A stretch of DNA of 19,813 bases from SZUA-448 sp045627185 (GTDB lineage: Bacteria; Bacillota; Clostridia; Lachnospirales; Lachnospiraceae), in assembly GCA_045627185.1 (NCBI GenBank), contig JAZQNE010000002.1, positions 1-19,813 of the forward strand. Direction: 5' to 3'. Below the pieces are notes generated by a model, which was not told the origin of the DNA, ran no database searches, and was given only the letters and a program-made list of their open reading frames with translations. Each line of letters starts with the position of its first letter. Within the stretch, counting starts at the first letter, position 1. The position numbers and the translations under genes are program-made. This document shows, piece after piece, positions 1 to 5,200 of this stretch.

Positions 1-12
1 AACTTACTTTTG

Positions 13-35
13 GGCAGATGTAAATCTGTCTTTTT
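13..35 (+). terminator. possible rho-independent terminator at the left edge
   Basis: The arms GGCAGAT (13-19) and ATCTGTC (24-30) pair over seven positions, one of them a G-T pair, around a GTAA loop. Five T follow at 31-35. The shape fits an intrinsic terminator for a gene lying left of the window. The stem is short and has only three G-C pairs, so the call is moderate. Confidence 0.4.
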
Positions 36-139
36 GTTGTACCTGAAATTTTTTCTGCAGGAAAATCATTGGCAAAGGATGGAATAAGAAAAGAGCTTGG
101 GCAAATTTATTTGCACAAACTCCTTAACTTAACGTTATT

Positions 140-151
140 GGAACCGTCCCC
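140..151 (-). repeat. REP-like motif GGGGACGGTTCC
   Basis: Read on the minus strand this is GGGGACGGTTCC, followed by AATAACG. I associate very similar GGGGACGGTTC motifs with dispersed REP-type repeats mobilised by single-domain Y1 (HUH) transposases in Firmicutes. Only one copy is visible in the window and no transposase is present, so this is recognition by resemblance. Confidence 0.25.
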
Positions 152-185
152 ATTGACTTAAAGAAAAGGAATTGAGACCTATCTA

Positions 186-214
186 TTGACAGTAAAAAAT
201 AAATATGTCACAAT
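186..214 (+). promoter_or_regulatory. sigma-A-type promoter for the protease/ABC cassette
   Basis: A perfect -35 box TTGACA (186-191) is separated by exactly 17 bases from CACAAT (209-214), which matches four of six -10 positions including the key A and final T. Transcription would start near 220, inside the heptamer repeat, giving a leader of about 155 bases. It is the only plausible promoter seen ahead of the four-gene cassette. Confidence 0.5.
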
Positions 215-215
215 G

Positions 216-278
216 TTCTTTGTTCTTTGTTCTTTGTTCTTTGTTCTTTGTTCTTTGTTCTTTGTTCTTTGTTCTTTG
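216..278 (+). repeat. nine perfect tandem copies of TTCTTTG
   Basis: The 7-base unit TTCTTTG repeats nine times without a mismatch, starting two bases after the -10 box of the promoter at 186-214. Seven is not a multiple of three, so copy-number change would shift any reading frame, but the tract appears to lie in an untranslated leader. Perfect heptamer tracts are prone to slipped-strand mispairing, so copy number may vary between cells. The unit's TTCTTT can pair with AAAGAA in the purine-rich leader near 328-333. Confidence 0.95.
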
Positions 279-375
279 GGTATTTATTGGCAGAGTAAAA
301 AAACTTATAGGAATAAGAATATGGGGGAAAGAAGAGACAACTACAAAAAACCAATAAATCACAAGGAGACAAACT

Positions 376-1191
376 ATGAAAACAAGAAAAAAACTTCAAG
401 CATTATTGATGGTTGTTATTTTTACTGTAACATCAATGCCAATTAGTGGTAAGGCGGCTACTTCCAAACAGGCCGGAAATAGTTATTGCAAATATGTATT
501 TGATGGAGCTTTAGAAATTGAACAGTATTTAAGACAGGAGTATTCCAATGTTTGGAGTATAAAACTTGTCAGCGATAAAAAGTTGGATAGCAAAAACCAT
601 GCACAAAGCACTTTGAATATAAATTATAATTACAATAAAGGTACATATGACCCTGAGATTGTTAATTCTAAAGGGGAATACTACGGAACGTGTTGGGCTG
701 TTTCTACGGCTACTATGGTTGATTATTACAACACTACTAATAAAAATATTGATGACATATATGCTTATACTATCAAAAACGCAGTTAAGAAAGGATATGT
801 TTTTCCTGCATTAGGGCTTCCGGGGAGAAATCAGGACAAACTCTTGAATTATGTTGCCAATAGTGTATATGTATTAACGGAATATAATAAAACCACATAT
901 GGTAATAATATTTATTCACGTTTGGTAAATGAGATAGACGATGGCCGTTTGACTTTGTTTTCTCTTCCAACTCATGAAATGGTTGGATGCGGTTATGCAA
1001 CATGGGAAGTATCGTATGGATTGAACGTTGGGTGCGGAAAATTACAGACGATAAATAAAAAAATAGATTTTGTAATAGTAAACTCAACATGGTCGGATAA
1101 TATACAATATTCTTATTACCCGGCAGGTAAAATAGTAAATGGTGCGAAGAAAAGTTATGAATTTTGTATCACTGTTTTAGAAGAAAAATAA
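376..1191 (+). CDS. secreted papain/C39-like cysteine protease
   Basis: The 271-residue product begins with a signal peptide (basic MKTRKK, hydrophobic core 8-20, likely cleavage near 25-29 at GKAAT), so it should act outside the cell. A papain-fold cysteine protease is suggested by GTCWAVSTATMVDYY with candidate nucleophile Cys106, THEMVGCGY with His200, and VIVNSTWSDN with Asn236, in the Cys-His-Asn order of the C1/C39 clan. Residues 30-100 look like a propeptide or spacer. The start is set by AAGGAG about 8 bases before the ATG. It is the first gene of a compact cassette whose next members are a membrane protein and an ABC transporter, so its substrate may be a peptide linked to that transporter. 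It is a free secreted protein, not the protease domain of a C39 peptide exporter. The family call is by motif only, and substrate is unknown. Base composition is more AT-rich than in the genes after 3900. Confidence 0.75.
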   Translation: MKTRKKLQALLMVVIFTVTSMPISGKAATSKQAGNSYCKYVFDGALEIEQYLRQEYSNVWSIKLVSDKKLDSKNHAQSTLNINYNYNKGTYDPEIVNSKGEYYGTCWAVSTATMVDYYNTTNKNIDDIYAYTIKNAVKKGYVFPALGLPGRNQDKLLNYVANSVYVLTEYNKTTYGNNIYSRLVNEIDDGRLTLFSLPTHEMVGCGYATWEVSYGLNVGCGKLQTINKKIDFVIVNSTWSDNIQYSYYPAGKIVNGAKKSYEFCITVLEEK

Positions 1192-1208
1192 CTAGTGGAA
1201 GGTAAATC

Positions 1209-1925
1209 ATGAAAAAAAGAGTCGTTTTATCAATTGTAACCATCTTGTGTGCTGCTTTGGTGATGGTTGTTCTTTTCAGCGTGTTTAAGAAAGAGCCTTT
1301 TGATGTGGTGCTGGAAACGTTAGGAGAAAGCACGGTGTTCACTCTTGAAAAGATTTCTTATCCCGAGCCACAGTCATTTAGTGATTTTGGTGAAAGTTCA
1401 GTAATGATTTTCTCTTCTGATAAACAGAAAACATACCAAAAGATTGCAGATTTGGATTGCTTTCTATATAGTTTCAGCGGTCGGAATCATGCGGAAGATA
1501 CATCATTAAATTCTTTTCTGTTATATCAAAACGGTCATTATTTTGTTATGCGTAAGGGCAGCGATTCGGATAAACGTGATGCCATTGTTCTTTCCGAATT
1601 AATCACGTGTGTTGAAGTTCCACGTCCGGAGAATGGTGATGTATTTACGGGATATCTGTATTTACCGATGACTTTCTCAACTCGGATAAATCTATTGGAA
1701 TTCAGCTCATTTTCTTTTGGTGATACGATTGGAATAAATTCTTTTGACGAACTTGCTGAATTTTACTCTAGAATTGACTCTAAATACTATAAAATTGATT
1801 CTGTAAACCGTTCCATAGAATTGCGTTTCTTTTACAAATTCGGAGGTTCTCTCATGCAGGAATCATGTGTTATTAAAGAGAAAGACACAGGTTTCTCTTT
1901 AACGTTGCATCTGTCGGAGAATTAA
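1209..1925 (+). CDS. membrane-anchored protein of unknown function
   Basis: I do not recognise this 238-residue protein. It has a basic start (MKKR), one long hydrophobic segment at residues 5-26, then a hydrophilic part expected outside the membrane, rich in Ser, Phe and acidic residues. There is no lipobox cysteine at the right place, so it is more likely a signal anchor than a lipoprotein. GGAAGG lies 6 bases before the ATG. It starts 17 bases after the protease stop, and only one base separates its stop from the ABC ATPase start, so it is almost certainly translated with the transporter. It could be an accessory or substrate-binding part of the transporter, or a target or inhibitor of the secreted protease; nothing in the sequence decides between these. 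Confidence 0.7.
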   Translation: MKKRVVLSIVTILCAALVMVVLFSVFKKEPFDVVLETLGESTVFTLEKISYPEPQSFSDFGESSVMIFSSDKQKTYQKIADLDCFLYSFSGRNHAEDTSLNSFLLYQNGHYFVMRKGSDSDKRDAIVLSELITCVEVPRPENGDVFTGYLYLPMTFSTRINLLEFSSFSFGDTIGINSFDELAEFYSRIDSKYYKIDSVNRSIELRFFYKFGGSLMQESCVIKEKDTGFSLTLHLSEN

Positions 1926-1926
1926 A

Positions 1927-2793
1927 ATGAAGCTTATTGTTCAGAATCTCTCATTCAAATATGGTAAAAGAAAAATACTTGACGATGTTTCACTTAAGGT
2001 TGAACCTGGGGAAATAATTGGTATTATCGGCGATAATGGTAGTGGAAAAACTACTTTTTTGAAATTATTATGTGATTTCCTTAAGCCTTGTTCGGGCAAT
2101 ATTTTTTTCGAGGAATTGACACCGGGGAAGATTAGAACCGCAGGAATACTGGAAGAACCGCATCTTTATAACCAACTGACCGGACGCGAGAACCTTCAAT
2201 TCTATCTTCGAAAATACTATTCAGAGGAAAAAGCAGTTGATTTTTTTCAGCGCTTTAATATGAGTGACGCCATAGATTTGGAAGTTAAAAATTATTCTCT
2301 GGGGATGAAGCAGAAACTTTCAATAATGGTGGCGTTGATGTCAGATGCTGAAATTTTTGTATTTGATGAACCTACTAATTCTATTGATGAGAATTGTTGC
2401 GCTGTTTTTTTTGAAATATTAAAGGAATATGCAAGCGCCGGAAAGATAATTTTTATAGTCACGCATATTCTGATTAATTTGAATAAGTACTGCACAAGAA
2501 TGCTTTTGGCGAAGGCAGGCAAACTTGAAGAATGGAAGGACTACTGTCAAACAGAAAATATTGAAGTAGTACGTTTGGAATTTGAAACTAATGAGAGCGC
2601 TGAAAAGATTTGCAAATCCGTTCTAAAGGATGATGTAATCGGTTGCAAAAACAATATCGTTCTTGTTTCAACACAAAAATTTCCTGTTGCTAAAATTGTG
2701 GAAAAGACTTGTAAATATGGGATTATTGGCGTACAGAAACAAAGAAAGAAAGTTTTAGAATTTTATGAGGAGGCAGAAAATGATAAAAAGTAA
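1927..2793 (+). CDS. ABC transporter ATP-binding protein, BcrA/lantibiotic-immunity type
   Basis: This 288-residue cytoplasmic ATPase should power the permease encoded next to it. It shows Walker A GDNGSGKT (35-42), signature SLGMKQK (124-130), Walker B IFVFDEP (143-149) with the catalytic Glu, and the switch His180. At the Q-loop the sequence is GILEEPHLYNQLTGREN (73-89), where Glu replaces the usual Gln. This pattern, with SLGMKQ, is typical of ATPases in ABC-2 bacitracin and lantibiotic self-protection exporters such as BcrA and SpaF. Residues 210-288 form a C-terminal extension of the kind found in that group. The gene starts one base after the upstream stop and overlaps the permease gene by 14 bases, showing tight translational coupling. 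The substrate cannot be read from the sequence. Confidence 0.9.
   Translation: MKLIVQNLSFKYGKRKILDDVSLKVEPGEIIGIIGDNGSGKTTFLKLLCDFLKPCSGNIFFEELTPGKIRTAGILEEPHLYNQLTGRENLQFYLRKYYSEEKAVDFFQRFNMSDAIDLEVKNYSLGMKQKLSIMVALMSDAEIFVFDEPTNSIDENCCAVFFEILKEYASAGKIIFIVTHILINLNKYCTRMLLAKAGKLEEWKDYCQTENIEVVRLEFETNESAEKICKSVLKDDVIGCKNNIVLVSTQKFPVAKIVEKTCKYGIIGVQKQRKKVLEFYEEAENDKK
2767..2773 (+). promoter_or_regulatory. ribosome binding site that fixes the permease start
   Basis: GAGGAGG lies six bases before the ATG at 2780. An in-frame ATG at 2765 overlaps this site and has no ribosome binding site of its own, so 2780 is the better start. Confidence 0.8.
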
Positions 2794-3775
2794 TATTCTC
2801 CTCTTATCAAGACAATGGCTTTTTCTGGTACTGACAATTTTTTCATTTGGTTTTATTTCAGTGTTTGCAATACAAAAATATCGAATTTCTTTTGAGGAAA
2901 CAAACAGATGGGCACGGTTTCAGATTGAGGATTATTCTGCTGAAGATAATTCTATTGATATTCAGTTGGAAAGACTACAAGATGAGCTTGATTATCTGGA
3001 AGAACAGATTAATAACATTCCGGAAAATATGTTTGTTGAAGAAAAAAACTATTATTTGGATTCAATTGCAATGTTGAACTTACTAAAGGAGCGCAACATA
3101 GATTATAACGATGCTATTCAAGGTGATCTTTTAGGCAATTATAAGGATCGGCGTTCTTTTATTTTTGGTGCACTCAATATTCAGCAGTATTTGTATTCTG
3201 CCATGCTTGTTCTGCTGATATATGAAATAGTATGTTTCAGAAAGGATAAAGGCACCATTGTAATTGAACTTATTATGTACGGAAGAAAAAAAGTCTTTTG
3301 GGAGCAATTTATAACCGGCATAGTATTTATTGTGGCTTTTTGGATACTGATAAACATTTTTACGGTTTGTTTGAATACTCAATTTCTTCCATCAACGAAA
3401 TGGCTTGCTTACGGGGACCGGAATGGCGTTCGGCTGATTCCTGTATGGATAGATTATCTGGATATGTATTTATTCAGTTTTTCACAGATGCTTTTATTTT
3501 TCCTGATACTGTTCGGAATGGCTTCGTTTGTAACATATTCTGCGTTATATTTCCTTATTTCTGCCGGGCTGATTTTTTTACAGTATGTTGCTTCACAAAA
3601 TGACATTTTTTTATTGAACCGAATCTTTAAGACTTCAATCATGTCTATTTTTTCAGGTGATATTTCAAGAAGAGATTTTGTGATTCTTACAGCAATTAAA
3701 TTGTGCATTCCATTGCTGATGCTTGCTGGAGCATACATGTATTCAATGAAAAAAAAGAACAGAACACATAATTAA
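2780..3775 (+). CDS. ABC-2-like permease with a coiled-coil outer loop
   Basis: The 331-residue product is a polytopic membrane protein, probably the channel partner of the ATPase whose gene it overlaps by 14 bases. About six membrane segments are visible: 12-31, 136-153, 176-198, 229-251, 253-271 and 300-322. The first two are separated by about 100 hydrophilic residues (32-135), including a heptad-like charged stretch around 56-80 (DIQLERLQDELDYLEEQ). This TM1-loop-TM2 layout resembles other ABC-2 exporter permeases, but I see no diagnostic family motif. The loop should face outward, where it could meet a peptide or the secreted protease. The start at 2780 is chosen for its strong ribosome binding site. 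It is the last gene of the AT-rich cassette, and no classical terminator follows directly. Confidence 0.8.
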   Translation: MIKSNILLLSRQWLFLVLTIFSFGFISVFAIQKYRISFEETNRWARFQIEDYSAEDNSIDIQLERLQDELDYLEEQINNIPENMFVEEKNYYLDSIAMLNLLKERNIDYNDAIQGDLLGNYKDRRSFIFGALNIQQYLYSAMLVLLIYEIVCFRKDKGTIVIELIMYGRKKVFWEQFITGIVFIVAFWILINIFTVCLNTQFLPSTKWLAYGDRNGVRLIPVWIDYLDMYLFSFSQMLLFFLILFGMASFVTYSALYFLISAGLIFLQYVASQNDIFLLNRIFKTSIMSIFSGDISRRDFVILTAIKLCIPLLMLAGAYMYSMKKKNRTHN

Positions 3776-3812
3776 GAATTTCCGTAACTGTTGTTTGTGG
3801 CTTATGTTATTG

Positions 3813-3841
3813 TTCACTATGCTTTGTAATGGATTTATAAT
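3813..3841 (+). promoter_or_regulatory. possible upstream icd promoter
   Basis: A perfect -10 box TATAAT (3836-3841) has TTCACT (3813-3818), four of six to consensus, 17 bases upstream. Transcription would start near 3848, so the 5' end of the message would be the palindrome at 3849-3881. Confidence 0.5.
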
Positions 3842-3848
3842 GTTTTTT

Positions 3849-3881
3849 ATAGCACTTGACACTATATGTGCCAAGTGCTAT
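3849..3881 (+). promoter_or_regulatory. 13-bp-arm palindrome covering the icd promoter, candidate operator
   Basis: ATAGCACTTG at 3849-3858 pairs perfectly with CAAGTGCTAT at 3872-3881. After one A/C mismatch, CAC and GTG pair around the loop TATAT (3863-3867). The palindrome spans the -35 box, the spacer and the first bases of the -10 box of the promoter at 3856-3884, which is where a repressor would block it. As RNA it could also be a 5' hairpin for the upstream promoter or a weak terminator of the preceding cassette, since TTCTTTC follows. The regulator is unknown. Confidence 0.6.
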
Positions 3882-3884
3882 TCT
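3856..3884 (+). promoter_or_regulatory. icd proximal promoter with extended -10
   Basis: TTGACA (3856-3861) and TATTCT (3879-3884) are 17 bases apart, and TGC directly precedes the -10 box, giving an extended -10 element. Predicted transcription start is near 3891, leaving a short leader before the ribosome binding site at 3904-3911. The promoter lies inside the palindrome at 3849-3881. Confidence 0.55.
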
Positions 3885-3918
3885 TTCGATTGAATAAATA
3901 TTCAGAAGGAGATTGCGT

Positions 3919-5127
3919 ATGAATAAAATCCCCATGACAACACCGCTTGTTGAGATGGACGGCGACGAAATGACCAGAATCCTCTGGCAGTATATTAAGG
4001 ATGAACTCATTCTTCCCTTTGTTGACTTGAAAACAGAGTACTACGACCTTGGCCTGAAGCACAGAGATGAAACAAACGATCAGGTTACCGTTGATTCCGC
4101 AAATGCAACAAAGAAGTACGGCGTAGCCGTTAAGTGCGCTACCATCACACCGAATGCCGCACGTGTTACAGAATACAACTTAAAGGAAATGTGGAAGAGC
4201 CCGAACGGCACAATCCGCGCAATCCTTGACGGAACCGTATTCCGCGCTCCTATTCTTGTTAAGGGCATTGAGCCTTACGTTAAGAACTGGGTTAAGCCCA
4301 TTACAATTGCACGTCACGCTTACGGAGACGTTTACAAGGCTTCCGAAATGAAGGTTCCGGGCCCCGGAAAGGCAGAGCTTGTATTTACTGCAGCCGACGG
4401 CACGGAGACACGTGAACTTATTCATGATTTCAAGTCAGCCGGCATCCTTCAGGGAATGCATAACCTGACGCCTTCAATTGAGAGCTTTGCACGCTGCTGT
4501 TTCAACTATGCCGTTGCAACAAAGCAGTCGCTCTGGTTCTCTTCAAAGGACACCATTTCCAAGAAGTATGACCACACCTTCAAGGATATTTTCCAGGAGA
4601 TTTTTGATAAAGAATACAAAGCAAAGTTTGACGAACTCGGAATTGAGTATTTCTACACACTTATCGATGATGCCGTTGCCCGCGTTATCCGTTCCGAAGG
4701 CGGTTACATCTGGGCCTGCAAGAATTATGACGGCGATGTTATGAGCGATATGCTTGCAACAGCTTTCGGTTCTCTTGCCATGATGACATCCGTTCTTGTG
4801 TCTCCCGACGGAAACTTTGAATATGAAGCTGCTCACGGAACAGTTCAGCGCCATTATTACAAGCACCTTGAGGGACAGGAAACTTCAACAAACTCAATTG
4901 CCACCATCTTCGCATGGACAGGCGCGCTCAATAAGCGCGGTGAGCTTGATAATAATTCTGAACTTTGTGACTTTGCAAAAAAACTCGAAAGTGCTACAAT
5001 AGCTACAGTGGAATCCGGAAAGATGACCGGAGACCTCTATGCGATTTCAACACTTCCCGTTAAAGAGAAACTTAACAGCCTTGATTTTATAAAAGCTATC
5101 AGGGCAGAACTTGAGAAAAATCTCTGA
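3919..5127 (+). CDS. icd: NADP-dependent isocitrate dehydrogenase, type II (eukaryote-like)
   Basis: This 402-residue cytoplasmic enzyme oxidatively decarboxylates isocitrate to 2-oxoglutarate with NADP, supplying carbon for glutamate synthesis and NADPH. It is strongly similar along its length to the homodimeric IDH1/IDH2-like subfamily rather than to E. coli Icd. Visible features include EMDGDEMTRI (12-21), KCATITP (72-78), SPNGTIR (94-100) at the isocitrate site, RHAYGD with Arg132 at the same number as human IDH1 Arg132, Tyr139, Lys210, LIDD (248-251) and YDGDVMSD (270-277) with metal-binding Asp273 and Asp277. Length is normal. The start is ATG 3919, with AGAAGGAGA ending 7 bases upstream; a TTG six bases earlier is too close to that site. 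It sits alone, without other TCA-cycle genes, behind two candidate promoters and a palindrome, so it is probably regulated on its own. Confidence 0.97.
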   Translation: MNKIPMTTPLVEMDGDEMTRILWQYIKDELILPFVDLKTEYYDLGLKHRDETNDQVTVDSANATKKYGVAVKCATITPNAARVTEYNLKEMWKSPNGTIRAILDGTVFRAPILVKGIEPYVKNWVKPITIARHAYGDVYKASEMKVPGPGKAELVFTAADGTETRELIHDFKSAGILQGMHNLTPSIESFARCCFNYAVATKQSLWFSSKDTISKKYDHTFKDIFQEIFDKEYKAKFDELGIEYFYTLIDDAVARVIRSEGGYIWACKNYDGDVMSDMLATAFGSLAMMTSVLVSPDGNFEYEAAHGTVQRHYYKHLEGQETSTNSIATIFAWTGALNKRGELDNNSELCDFAKKLESATIATVESGKMTGDLYAISTLPVKEKLNSLDFIKAIRAELEKNL

Positions 5128-5200
5128 TTTGTCGATGCTTATGACAGAAGCTTCTGAACTTGGGAAGGTTTCTTCGTAAATAACACGTTTTGGAGATAGA

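Larger units (their letters stand above)
1..375. other. gene-free leader region upstream of the accessory cassette
   Basis: No convincing gene is visible here. The left edge holds a hairpin with a T-run (13-35), then an open frame from about 24 to 162 that ends in TAA but has no start or ribosome binding site inside the window; it could be the decayed tail of an upstream gene. A REP-like motif (140-151), a promoter (186-214) and a 7-bp tandem repeat (216-278) follow. The purine-rich stretch 320-345 leads into the ribosome binding site of the protease gene. Confidence 0.5.

Noticed and set aside
215..278. CRISPR array
   Set aside because: The units are seven bases with no spacers, and there are no cas genes in the window.
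208..399. Minus-strand frame over the same repeat (KNKEQRT units)
   Set aside because: Mirror of the heptamer; no start signals, and it runs into the protease ribosome binding site.
186..446. Open frame with a FFVLCSL peptide repeat
   Set aside because: It is the translation of the heptamer tract, begins with TTG inside the promoter -35 box, lacks a ribosome binding site and overlaps the protease gene in another frame.
3849..3881. CIRCE element for HrcA
   Set aside because: The arms share TAGCACT/AGTGCTA, but the gap between them is 17 bases instead of 11, and no chaperone gene follows.
5128..5200. Terminator or promoter between icd and the cell-wall protein
   Set aside because: AGAAGCTTCT is a short palindrome without a T-run, and no -35/-10 pair has acceptable spacing.
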